This document shows positions 34,835 through 43,392 of a stretch of DNA of 64,000 nucleotides, in pieces. The notes beneath the pieces were generated by a model. It was not told the origin of the DNA. It was given only the letters and a program-made list of their open reading frames with translations, and did no database searches. Positions within the stretch are counted from its first letter, which is position 1. Each line of letters opens with the position of its first letter. The position numbers and the translations under genes are program-made. The DNA lies in contig DAOMGE010000004.1 in assembly GCA_035430165.1 (NCBI GenBank), forward strand, positions 29,765-93,764. Direction: 5' to 3'. This stretch comes from UBA7239 sp035430165. Its GTDB lineage: Bacteria; Pseudomonadota; Gammaproteobacteria; Pseudomonadales; UBA7239.

Positions 34835-35314
34835 ATGGGCAGGTTTACCCGGCAGGAACTGCAGCAGGCGTTCAAGGTATACGATGAAACCGTGCGCAGG
34901 GCGGTGGAGACACAGAACTGGGATTTGTGGGCGAATCTGTTTACGGAAGATGCGCTGTATATTGAGCATGCCTATGGCGAGATGCGTGGCCGTGCAGCGA
35001 TTCGCGACTGGATTGCCAAGGTCATGGCGCCGTTTCCCACCATGTTTTTCCCGCAAGACTGGGTGTTGTTCGATGAAGAGCATGATGCCATTGTCATGTG
35101 CGTGCAGAATGTGTTGCCGCATCCGACGGATGCCACAAAGGATTTCCGTTTCCCGAACTGGACGCGCCTGGTGTATGCAGGTAACAACCAGTTTTCACTG
35201 GAAGAAGATATTTACAATCCTAAAAAAGATGCGCCGGCCGCGATTCGGGCCTGGCTGGCAGCGGGCGGAAAATTTGCCACGAAAGAACAAGTGAAAATGC
35301 AGCATCTCGATTAA
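34835..35314 (+). CDS. nuclear transport factor 2 (SnoaL-like) family protein
   Basis: A 159-residue cone-fold protein. An N-terminal helix (FTRQELQQAFKVYDETVRRAVETQNWDLWANLFTEDALYIEH) leads into the curved sheet (GRAAIRDWIAKVM), the pattern of SnoaL-like/limonene-epoxide-hydrolase-like proteins. No catalytic residues can be assigned. ATG 34835 follows GGAGG. It is divergent from nrtA and 17 bases before a luciferase-like monooxygenase gene, so the two probably act in one catabolic step. Confidence 0.8.
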   Translation: MGRFTRQELQQAFKVYDETVRRAVETQNWDLWANLFTEDALYIEHAYGEMRGRAAIRDWIAKVMAPFPTMFFPQDWVLFDEEHDAIVMCVQNVLPHPTDATKDFRFPNWTRLVYAGNNQFSLEEDIYNPKKDAPAAIRAWLAAGGKFATKEQVKMQHLD

Positions 35315-35331
35315 TTCAGGAAGAAAATGGC

Positions 35332-36312
35332 ATGGCACTGACTACCGCATTGCGTATCAATATGACAGGTTTGCAGCCGGATGCGCGCAATGAAGCAAAA
35401 CGTTACCAGACTGCACTCGACATGGCAGCGTACGTAGACCAGCACGGCTTCGATATCGTCAACATGGAAGAACACCATTGCGCAGACAATGGCTGGTTGC
35501 CGTCGCCGTTAACCATGGCGGCAGCAGTATCGGCGCGCACACAACGCATCCGTATCACCATCACAGCATTGTTGGTCACCTTGTACGATCCGGTGCGGCT
35601 GGCAGAAGATCTGGCGGTGATTGACCTGATTAGCAACGGTCGTCTCAGTTTTGTTGCCGGCAGTGGTTATCGCCCCGGGGAATACCATGCGATGGACAAG
35701 GAGTGGGCGGCACGCGGGCGTTTGATGGACGAAGTGATCGATACGTTACTAAAAGCGTGGAGCGGTGAATCATTCGAATACAAAGGCAAAATGATTCATG
35801 TCACGCCAGTGCCGCAATCAAGACCGCATCCATTCTTTTTTATTGGTGGCATGAGTGCAGTAGCCGCGCGTCGTGCTGCACGTTTCGGTTTGCCATTCTA
35901 TCCACCGATTGAAGATCCGAAATTATTGGAAGTCTATTACAGCGAATTACAAAGGCACGGCAAAAAAGGTTTTGCCTACACACCGAAAGACGGCAACACC
36001 ATGTTGTTTGTCGATGAGCATCCGGAACAGGCCTGGCAGGAACTCGGCCCGTATTTCCTGCGCGAAATGCAGGAGTACAGCAGCTGGAAAGTGGAAGGCG
36101 TGCCGCGCCCGAGTGAAGACGATGTGATGAACATTGATGATGTGCGTCGCAGTGGTCGTTTCACCATTCTCACGCCGCAACAGGCACGTGAGCATTTGCA
36201 GGAAGGTGACAAGACAGCGGTGTTGCATCCGTTGGCGGGTGGTGTGCCGCTGGAGCGCGCCTGGCAATCCTTGCGTCTGTTTGTGGAGCAGGTTTTGCCG
36301 CATGCTCGATAA
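35332..36312 (+). CDS. LLM-class flavin-dependent monooxygenase
   Basis: A 326-residue bacterial luciferase-like TIM barrel. Typical segments are FDIVNMEEHHCADNGWLPSP, ITALLVTLYDPVRLAEDLAVIDLISNGRLSFVAGSGYRPGEY, and a C-terminal QAREHLQEGDKTAVLHPLAGGVP. It would use reduced flavin and oxygen; the substrate is unknown. Coupled with the NTF2-like gene upstream and overlapping the next gene by 11 bases. Confidence 0.88.
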   Translation: MALTTALRINMTGLQPDARNEAKRYQTALDMAAYVDQHGFDIVNMEEHHCADNGWLPSPLTMAAAVSARTQRIRITITALLVTLYDPVRLAEDLAVIDLISNGRLSFVAGSGYRPGEYHAMDKEWAARGRLMDEVIDTLLKAWSGESFEYKGKMIHVTPVPQSRPHPFFFIGGMSAVAARRAARFGLPFYPPIEDPKLLEVYYSELQRHGKKGFAYTPKDGNTMLFVDEHPEQAWQELGPYFLREMQEYSSWKVEGVPRPSEDDVMNIDDVRRSGRFTILTPQQAREHLQEGDKTAVLHPLAGGVPLERAWQSLRLFVEQVLPHAR

Positions 36313-38038
36313 ACTTGATGGTTTGCTGGTGCGTCACTTCCGCCTCTGGGGCGGGCTGTATGCTGTGGCGGTGCTGGTATTGATGGCGGCGGCGCTTTAC
36401 ACGCTGGGTGTGAGTGCCTGGCGCGGCCCGTGGCGTGATACCTGGGAAGCCATGCCGTTTATCGAGAAGGCGCTGGCAGGGCAGGCGAGACTGCGGGATT
36501 ACTGGGAGCAATACGGTTACTCGCACCGGCCGCTGGTATCGCGCTGGTTATGGGTGGCGGATATCCGCTGGTTTGCCGGCAGCAATCATTTGTTGTTGGC
36601 AGTATCGCTGCTGATGCAGTCCATCATTTATCTGGCGGTGCGCGCCGTGTTGCGACGCGATGCCAGCTTTGACGCGTACCAGCGTTGTATCGTGCTGGTG
36701 GGTGTCCTGTTTTGTCTTTATAACATCACCCAGGTTTTCAATTTTCTGCACACGTTTGATGTGCAGTGGTTTGTGACAGCTGCCGGCGTAACGGTTTCAC
36801 TCGAAAGGATTCTTGCAGGCGCTGCGGAAAAAAAATCCCTGACATTGCTGCTTGCCTGGTCGGGTGTTTTTGTTGGCAGCCTGAATAATTTTTCCGCACT
36901 GGTGATGTGGCCGGTGGATATCCTGCTGCTGGTGGCATTGCAATATCGCCGCTCGCAACTCCTTGGTTTTGTGTTCGCCACAATTGTGTATCTGCTGTTC
37001 TATTTCCATGACTTGCCGTCTGGCAGTGATATGACAGTCGGTCAGTTGCTGCAGCACAGCACGGCAGAAATCCTGCAAGCCGTGTGTGGTGTGCTGGTGG
37101 TGTTTCCGTTGTGGTATTTGTCGAATCCACTGTCATTCCAGTTATCAACGGAAGGCCCATTGCATGCGCTGTGGCCCGTCAGCTGGTTGGCGCCCGTGGC
37201 GATGGGTATCTTGTTGTTGTGCGTTTTCCGTGCGTGGTGGCAAGGTTTGTTGCAGCGTAAACAATACAGCGCGGTGGCGTGGCTGGGTTTGTCGCTGGTG
37301 TTGTACGGTTATGGTGTGGGCGTGGTGACGGCCTTGGGTCGCGGCCTGTTCTGGGATAACGTCTATGCATTGCGTTACCAGAATATCGTGTTGCTGTCCT
37401 GGATCGGGATTGTATTGTGGCTGGCGTCCAGTGTGCAGCGCCGTCACGTCGGCCTGTTTGCCGGTGCGGCAATGTTGCTGCTGTTTTTTACCGTCAATCT
37501 TGGCTGGAACCACAGCAATATCCTGAAGATGGCCAATCGCACCCGCGATGCCCATCTCGCCCTGGTAGCAGGACTTGAGAACCGTTTGTCTGCGATCCAG
37601 GCAACGGTGTCGCGTTCGCATTTGTACGAAGGCACGGATTACAGCCTGGCAGACGCAGCGCAATACCTGCGTGCAATCCCGGCGGGGCCTTATGCAGATC
37701 CTGCATGGCAAATACCTGCACTCGGCAGTTTGCAACAGTCTGCAGTATGCAAGGATGTAGCCAGCTTTGATGTGCACGGCGATGATGCCAGTTATGCACG
37801 CTTGTCGATCATGTTTGCGCAGCCGGTTCAGTACAGTGTGATGGCATGGTTTGATGTGGATAAAAAAAATCCCGGTTTGCTGATTGCGGTGCGTGCAGAT
37901 ACTTTCCTTGCGCGTTTGCAACAATCCATGAAAGGTTTTTCTGAATACGCAGGATTTGCCCGGCAACTGCCGCAAGAAAAACCGGACAATGTTTTTGCGC
38001 GTGTTGGTGAAAACTGGTGCAGACTAATCTTGGAATAG
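36302..38038 (+). CDS. polytopic membrane protein of unknown function
   Basis: A 578-residue protein starting MLDKLDGLLVRHFRLWGG. The start lies inside the end of the monooxygenase gene. The long in-frame upstream extension in the same frame is antisense-like sequence within that gene and was excluded. About ten to eleven hydrophobic helices are followed by a soluble C-terminal domain of ~150 residues. The first extracytoplasmic loop (GPWRDTWEAMPFIEKALAGQARLRDYWEQYGYSHRPLVSR) resembles those of glycosyltransferase-39-like proteins, but I see no family-defining motif. Its genetic linkage to the monooxygenase may be incidental. Confidence 0.75.
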   Translation: MLDKLDGLLVRHFRLWGGLYAVAVLVLMAAALYTLGVSAWRGPWRDTWEAMPFIEKALAGQARLRDYWEQYGYSHRPLVSRWLWVADIRWFAGSNHLLLAVSLLMQSIIYLAVRAVLRRDASFDAYQRCIVLVGVLFCLYNITQVFNFLHTFDVQWFVTAAGVTVSLERILAGAAEKKSLTLLLAWSGVFVGSLNNFSALVMWPVDILLLVALQYRRSQLLGFVFATIVYLLFYFHDLPSGSDMTVGQLLQHSTAEILQAVCGVLVVFPLWYLSNPLSFQLSTEGPLHALWPVSWLAPVAMGILLLCVFRAWWQGLLQRKQYSAVAWLGLSLVLYGYGVGVVTALGRGLFWDNVYALRYQNIVLLSWIGIVLWLASSVQRRHVGLFAGAAMLLLFFTVNLGWNHSNILKMANRTRDAHLALVAGLENRLSAIQATVSRSHLYEGTDYSLADAAQYLRAIPAGPYADPAWQIPALGSLQQSAVCKDVASFDVHGDDASYARLSIMFAQPVQYSVMAWFDVDKKNPGLLIAVRADTFLARLQQSMKGFSEYAGFARQLPQEKPDNVFARVGENWCRLILE

Positions 38039-38071
38039 TGATTCCTGGCTGCGCTGATGTGCTGTTCTTAA

Positions 38072-38235
38072 GCCCTCATCCGCCCTGCATTCCCATCAGT
38101 GTTGTCATGCCGTTTTGGCCCTCTCCCGCCGCTACGCGGCACCCTCTCCCCAAATGGGAGAGGGGAAGTGGTGGCGCGGCTCAGCTTTTCCCTTCTCCTA
38201 TTTGGGGAGAATGTGCCCGAAGGGCGGATGAGGGC
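38072..38235. repeat. MITE-like palindromic intergenic element
   Basis: A 164-base element bounded by perfect 15-base inverted repeats, GCCCTCATCCGCCCT at the left and its complement at the right. Inside are further hairpins: CCCTCTCCC with GGGAGAGGG, GCCGC with GCGGC, and TTCTCC with GGAGAA. There is no coding capacity. It lies between two convergent genes. The sequence style matches the dispersed palindromic repeats seen in many proteobacterial genomes. Confidence 0.75.
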
Positions 38236-38263
38236 CAGGACTGCAGCAATCCGCACCAGGAAA

Positions 38264-38908
38264 TCAGGCAGGCAGATCCAGCGTCGCCACAAATGTTTTG
38301 GCTTTCGCCAGCAGTGCAGGAATTTTTTCTGCATCAATCCCTACGCCGTGCAGTGCCAGTTGAATCACCGTATCGGCTTCATCGGTGTTGATGACACCTT
38401 CCAGCAGTCGGCGCAGCACCATCAGCGCAATGCCCTCGATAAAAACCAGCCCCATAAACGGCGGCACCTGTGCCGGCAGGATATCGCACAGCGCCTGGCG
38501 GGTGCGGCTGAAACGGTCGCCGGTTACCCAGTGCGAGCTGCCCCCGATCCGCACCAGTGCCCAGCCGGTTTTCGGGCGTTGCAGGCTGTAGTGGATGAAG
38601 CCGAGCGTGATGCAGGTAAACGTCTCTTCGGGGGTGTAGTCGGCGGGAATGCGATCGACCACCGAGTCGTACAGCCGGGCGCGGATGTGGTCGCTGGCAG
38701 CGCACGCCAGTGCGTCGCGGCTCTCGAAGTAGTTGTAGAACGTGCCGCGCGCCATGCCGGCCACGCGCATCAACTCGTCGATGCTGGTGCCTTCCAGTCC
38801 CTTGTCTGCGAGGATCTCGATAGCAGCCTCCACCAGTGCCAGCCGCGTGCGGTCGCGCTTGCCGGGCGAGCTGTTGCACGTACTGTTGGCGACGGGGTGA
38901 CTGTTCAT
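38264..38908 (-). CDS. TetR/AcrR family regulator, probable repressor of the RND pump
   Basis: A 214-residue regulator. Its helix-turn-helix is TSIDELMRVAGMARGTFYNYFESRDAL (about residues 40-68). The C-terminal ligand domain is typical in length. It is divergent from the mexA/mexB-type genes across a 158-base gap, the arrangement of many efflux repressors, so local control of the pump is likely. No ligand can be predicted. Confidence 0.9.
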   Translation of the reverse strand: MNSHPVANSTCNSSPGKRDRTRLALVEAAIEILADKGLEGTSIDELMRVAGMARGTFYNYFESRDALACAASDHIRARLYDSVVDRIPADYTPEETFTCITLGFIHYSLQRPKTGWALVRIGGSSHWVTGDRFSRTRQALCDILPAQVPPFMGLVFIEGIALMVLRRLLEGVINTDEADTVIQLALHGVGIDAEKIPALLAKAKTFVATLDLPA

Positions 38909-39000
38909 GGCCGTGTTGCTCCTGTCTGCATGGTTATTGCCAGGCGGTTATATCCGTGTAGTCCGCTGTTCTGTTTCGGATATTGGCATGATTCCCGTAA

Positions 39001-39016
39001 TTGACGAAAGTGTCAA
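39001..39016. promoter_or_regulatory. candidate operator/promoter element before the RND genes
   Basis: TTGAC-N6-GTCAA is a dyad in the TetR/efflux divergent gap, and TTGACG could also serve as a -35 box. No convincing -10 is visible at 17 bases. A repressor binding here would block the pump promoter. By eye only. Confidence 0.35.
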
Positions 39017-39066
39017 ATATGCCAGAATGGCGCATTGATGTAGAAACAGTCCCGGAGAGTCCCGCC

Positions 39067-40221
39067 ATGCATGCCGCAAGAATCCTGACGATGATGGCAA
39101 TGACCGCGCTAGTCGCGGCGTGCAAGCCGCCAGCCACTGCACCGCAAGGGACGATGCCGGAGGTGACGGTAGCGGTGATCCAGCCCCAGGCGGTCTCGAT
39201 CACCAGCGATTTGCCGGGCCGTACCTCGGCTTACCGGGTGGCACAAGTGCGGGCGCGGGTGGATGGCATCGTGCTGCGACGCGAGTTTGTCGAGGGCAGT
39301 GATGTGAAAGCGGGCCAGTCGCTGTACCGCATCGATCCGGCGCCGTACCAGGCGGCTTTCAACAGCGCTACCGCTTCGCTGGAAAAAGCGCAGGCCAACC
39401 TGAAAGTCAAAAAATTGCAGGCGGATCGCTTCAACGCACTTATCGGCCAACACGCCGTGAGCCAGCAAGCCTACGATGATGCAATCGCTGCCTACCACCA
39501 GTCACAGGCAGATGTCGCCGTGGCGGAAGCTGCGTTGCAGGCGGCGCGTATCCAGCTGGGCTATACCTATGTGTTGTCACCGCTGGATGGCCGGATTGGC
39601 AAATCCATGGTGACAGAAGGTGCCTACGTGCGTCAGGGCGAAGCGACGCCCATGGCAACGGTGCAACAACTCGACCAGATCTATGTTGACGTGTCGCAGT
39701 CGAGTGCGGATGTATTGCGCTTGCGCCACGATTTTGATGCCGGCCTGCTGGAAAAATCCGAAACCGGTGCCGCCAGGGTGTCACTGGTGCAGGAAGACGG
39801 CAGCGTCTACAGCGAACCGGGCAGTTTGCAGTTTTCTGACAGCACGGTGGATGAAAGTACCGGCACCGTCACCTTGCGTGCCATTTTTCCGAATCCGAAA
39901 CGCCAGTTATTGCCGGGCATGTTTGTGCATGCACGCCTGGAAACCGGTGTGAGCAAGCAGGCCTTGCTGGTGCCGCAACAGGCGGTGACCTACAACCCGA
40001 AAGGCCAGCCGACGGCGATGGTGGTGGGCGAGGGCGACAAGGTGGAATTGCGCGTGTTGCAGGTAAGCCGTTCGCTGGGTAACCAGTGGCAGGTGACAGC
40101 CGGTTTGCAGGCGGGTGATCGTGTGGTGACCGAAGGCCTGCAAAAAATCAAACCGGGTGTGACTGTGAAGGTGGCAGCGCCTGCAGCAGCACCGGCTGCC
40201 GCGCCTGCTGCCAACCGCTGA
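39067..40221 (+). CDS. RND efflux periplasmic adaptor (MexA/AcrA type) lipoprotein
   Basis: A 384-residue membrane-fusion protein. The ATG at 39067 gives a lipoprotein signal with lipobox LVAAC. Features in order are a beta-barrel start (ISDLPGRTSAYRVAQVRARVDGIVL), the lipoyl half-motif, a coiled-coil hairpin (about residues 95-170), and a C-terminal barrel and membrane-proximal domain with an Ala/Pro tail. An upstream in-frame start at 39001 would add 22 unconserved residues. It is 11 bases before the transporter gene. Confidence 0.93.
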   Translation: MHAARILTMMAMTALVAACKPPATAPQGTMPEVTVAVIQPQAVSITSDLPGRTSAYRVAQVRARVDGIVLRREFVEGSDVKAGQSLYRIDPAPYQAAFNSATASLEKAQANLKVKKLQADRFNALIGQHAVSQQAYDDAIAAYHQSQADVAVAEAALQAARIQLGYTYVLSPLDGRIGKSMVTEGAYVRQGEATPMATVQQLDQIYVDVSQSSADVLRLRHDFDAGLLEKSETGAARVSLVQEDGSVYSEPGSLQFSDSTVDESTGTVTLRAIFPNPKRQLLPGMFVHARLETGVSKQALLVPQQAVTYNPKGQPTAMVVGEGDKVELRVLQVSRSLGNQWQVTAGLQAGDRVVTEGLQKIKPGVTVKVAAPAAAPAAAPAANR

Positions 40222-40232
40222 GGAAATCGATC

Positions 40233-43200
40233 ATGGCCGGTTTTTTTATTGATCGACCGGTGTTCGCCTGGGTACTGGCGATCATCGTCATGCTGGCGGG
40301 TTCACTCGCACTGACGCAATTGCCGGTGGCGGTGTATCCGAAACTGGCGCCGCCTTCGGTGGGCATCACCGCCACGTATCCCGGTGCATCGGCGAAAACA
40401 CTGGAAGATACCGTGACGCAGGTTATCGAGCAGCAAATGAACGGTCTCGATCATCTCGATTACATGTCGGCGAACAGCACCGGTTCCGGAATGGCGACAG
40501 TGACGCTGACATTCACGTCCGGTACCAATGCCGATATTGCGCAAGTGCAGGTGCAGAACAAGTTGCAGGCGGCGATGCCATTGCTGCCGCCGGAAGTGCA
40601 GCAGCAAGGCCTGAAAGTTGCAAAAGCCAGCAAGAGTTTTTTGATGGTGATGACCGTGTCGTCGAAAGACGGCAGCATGAACACCGTGGATGTCGGCAAT
40701 TTTATTGCGTCCAATATCCAGGATCCGGTTGCGCGGGTGAATGGTGTCGGGATTGTGCAATTGCTCGGCACGCAATACGCGATGCGCATCTGGATGCAGC
40801 CGGAAAAACTGCAGGCGTTCAACCTGACGCCACTGGATCTCACAACAGCCATTCGCGCACAGAACGTGCAGGTGGCGGCAGGCCAGCTTGGCGGTATGCC
40901 GAACGTGAAAGACCAGCGCCTGAATGCCACCATCATGGCGCAGAGTCGTTTGCAGACGCCGGAACAATTCGGCGATATTTTATTGCGCGTCAACGCGGAC
41001 GGTTCGCAAGTGCGACTGAAAGATGTGGCGCGTATCGAACGCGGTGGTGAAAGCTACAATTTCATCGGCACCTATAACAATACGCCGGCAGCGGCGCTGG
41101 CAATCACGCAGGCGCCCGGTGCCAATGCACTGGAAACGGCTGAAGCGGTGAAGCAGAAAATCCGCGAACTGCAGCCGTATTTTCCGCCGGGCATCCAGGT
41201 CAACTATCCCTATGACCTGACACCCTTTGTCAAGATTTCCATCGAGGAAGTGGTCAAGACACTGTTTGAAGCGATTGCGCTGGTGTTTCTCGTCATGTTT
41301 CTTTTCCTGCAAAACTGGCGTGCGACGCTGATCCCGACTATCGCGGTACCTGTGGTGTTGCTCGGCACGTTTGCGGTGATGGCGGTTGCCGGTTTTTCTA
41401 TCAACATTCTCACCATGTTCGGTCTGGTGCTGGCGATGGGTTTGCTGGTGGACGATGCCATTGTGGTGGTGGAAAACGTCGAGCGCATCATGCGGGAAGA
41501 ACGTTTGCCGCCATTGGCCGCCACGCACAAGGCAATGCAGCAGATCACCGGTGCGCTGGTGGGCGTAGGCCTGGTGCTGGTGGCGGTGTTTGTGCCGATG
41601 TCATTTCTCAGCGGTTCCAGCGGTGCCATCTATCGCCAGTTTACGCTGACCATGGTGGCGGCGATGGTGTTGTCGGTACTGGTGGCGATGATTCTCACAC
41701 CGGCGTTGTGTGCAACCATTCTCAAACCGTTTTCCGAAGCAGAATACGAACATCGCAACGGGTTTTTTGGCTGGTTCAATCGCACGTTTGACAAGCTGTC
41801 TGTCGGCTATCGCAACACCGTGGGCAGGTTGATCCCGAATCCGCGCAAGGTGTTTGCCGTGTATGCGTTGATTCTCGCCGGTGTGGTGTATCTGTTCACC
41901 AGTTTGCCAACATCGTTTTTGCCGGATGAAGACCAGGGCTTTTTTGCCAACGTGGTGATCTTGCCGGTGGGCTCTACCAGTGAACAGTCGCTGGCCGTGA
42001 TGGACAAGATTCGCGATCACTACCTCAACGATGAAAAAGATGTGGTGAAGGAAGTGTTTTATGTAGTTGGCTTCAGCTGGGCCGGTTCTGGCCAGAATGT
42101 GGCGCAGATGTTTGTTGCACTCAAGCCGTGGAGTGAACGCAAGGGACCAGGACAATCGGTGCAGGCGATCATCGGCCGCGCGATGGCGTTTTACGGCACG
42201 ATACGCGAAGCGCAGGCGATTGCGATCAACCCGTCGCCGGTGCAGGAACTCGGCAATTCCACCGGGTTTGACCTGCAATTGCAGGATCGCGCCGGTCTCG
42301 GCCACGAAGCGCTGATGGCAGCGCGCAACCAGTTGCTCGGCCTGGCAAAAGACAAGGCCGATGTGGTGACACGCGTGCGACCGAACGGACTGGATGACAC
42401 GCCGATGTACCAGTTGGATATCAACCAGGAAAAAGCCAGTGCGCTCGGCCTGAATCTTGCGGATGTGTACAGCACCATGACAACGGCGTTTGGTTCGACT
42501 TACGTGAATGATTTTATCGATCGCGGCCGTGTGAAACGTGTGTACCTGATGGGCGATGCGCCGTCGCGCATGCAACCGGAAGATCTCGGCAAGTGGCATG
42601 TGCGCAACAATGTGGGTGCGATGGTGCCGTTTTCTGCGTTCGCAACAGCACACTGGATTTATGGATCGCCAAAACTGGAGCGCCACAACGGTGTGCCGTC
42701 TGTGCAGATCCAGGGCAACGCCGCGCCGGGCAAAAGCACCGGTGATGCCATGCGCACGATGGAAGAACTGGTATCGCAATTACCACCGGGTTTCGGATTC
42801 GAGTGGACGGGCATGTCGCACGAAGAAAAGCAGGCAGGCCAACAGGCGCCCCTGTTATACGTGGTATCAGTGCTGGTCGTTTTTCTCTGTCTGGCGGCGT
42901 TGTACGAAAGCTGGTCGATTCCGTTTTCTGTCATCCTTGTTGTGCCGCTCGGTGTGCTGGGTGCCTTGTTTGCAGCAAAAATTTTCGGCTTGTCGAATGA
43001 TGTGTACTTTCAGGTGGGTTTGCTGACTACCGTGGGCCTGGCAGCAAAAAATGCGATCCTGATCGTCGAGTTTGCCAAGGCACAACACGAGCGCGGCCTG
43101 AGTCTGGTGGAAGCGGCGATGGCAGCCGTGCGTTTGCGTTTGCGCCCCATCATCATGACATCACTCGCCTTCCTGCTCGGTGTGTTGCCGCTCGCCTTGT

Positions 43201-43349
43201 CCAGCGGCGCCGGTGCTGCGAGCCGCAACGCCATCGGTATCGGTGTCTCCGGCGGCTTGCTGGCAGCGACATTCCTTGTCATCTTTTTCGTGCCGGTATT
43301 TTTTGTGGCGGTGGTAGGGCGGTTAGGAAAAGGTGCCGGAGGGATTTAA
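40233..43349 (+). CDS. RND efflux transporter (HAE1 family, AcrB/MexB type)
   Basis: A 1038-residue proton-driven drug/solvent pump. Twelve membrane helices are expected from the family. The proton-relay residues are visible: adjacent aspartates in GLLVDDAIVVVENV of helix 4 and the lysine in GLAAKNAILIVEFA of helix 10. The N terminus (MAGFFIDRPVFAWVLAIIVMLAG) is canonical. No outer-membrane factor gene follows, so the pump must borrow a TolC/OprM-type channel, as MexXY does. The stop codon lies within a terminator hairpin arm. Confidence 0.96.
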   Translation: MAGFFIDRPVFAWVLAIIVMLAGSLALTQLPVAVYPKLAPPSVGITATYPGASAKTLEDTVTQVIEQQMNGLDHLDYMSANSTGSGMATVTLTFTSGTNADIAQVQVQNKLQAAMPLLPPEVQQQGLKVAKASKSFLMVMTVSSKDGSMNTVDVGNFIASNIQDPVARVNGVGIVQLLGTQYAMRIWMQPEKLQAFNLTPLDLTTAIRAQNVQVAAGQLGGMPNVKDQRLNATIMAQSRLQTPEQFGDILLRVNADGSQVRLKDVARIERGGESYNFIGTYNNTPAAALAITQAPGANALETAEAVKQKIRELQPYFPPGIQVNYPYDLTPFVKISIEEVVKTLFEAIALVFLVMFLFLQNWRATLIPTIAVPVVLLGTFAVMAVAGFSINILTMFGLVLAMGLLVDDAIVVVENVERIMREERLPPLAATHKAMQQITGALVGVGLVLVAVFVPMSFLSGSSGAIYRQFTLTMVAAMVLSVLVAMILTPALCATILKPFSEAEYEHRNGFFGWFNRTFDKLSVGYRNTVGRLIPNPRKVFAVYALILAGVVYLFTSLPTSFLPDEDQGFFANVVILPVGSTSEQSLAVMDKIRDHYLNDEKDVVKEVFYVVGFSWAGSGQNVAQMFVALKPWSERKGPGQSVQAIIGRAMAFYGTIREAQAIAINPSPVQELGNSTGFDLQLQDRAGLGHEALMAARNQLLGLAKDKADVVTRVRPNGLDDTPMYQLDINQEKASALGLNLADVYSTMTTAFGSTYVNDFIDRGRVKRVYLMGDAPSRMQPEDLGKWHVRNNVGAMVPFSAFATAHWIYGSPKLERHNGVPSVQIQGNAAPGKSTGDAMRTMEELVSQLPPGFGFEWTGMSHEEKQAGQQAPLLYVVSVLVVFLCLAALYESWSIPFSVILVVPLGVLGALFAAKIFGLSNDVYFQVGLLTTVGLAAKNAILIVEFAKAQHERGLSLVEAAMAAVRLRLRPIIMTSLAFLLGVLPLALSSGAGAASRNAIGIGVSGGLLAATFLVIFFVPVFFVAVVGRLGKGAGGI

Positions 43350-43391
43350 AAGTGATCAGTTGTACAAAAAATAATCCCTCCGGCACCTTTT
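43328..43391. terminator. bidirectional terminator shared by the RND and KstD-like genes
   Basis: A perfect 19-base inverted repeat (43328-43346 and 43373-43391) around a 26-base spacer, with A and T runs at the outer ends. The left arm encodes the last residues of the RND pump (KGAGGI) and the right arm ends 2 bases before the stop of the flavoprotein gene. Confidence 0.75.
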
Positions 43392-43392
43392 A

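Noticed and set aside
41601..42779. A 392-codon minus-strand frame inside the RND transporter gene
   Set aside because: The plus strand encodes a full-length, well-conserved RND pump. The antisense product is His/Arg-rich and unrecognisable.
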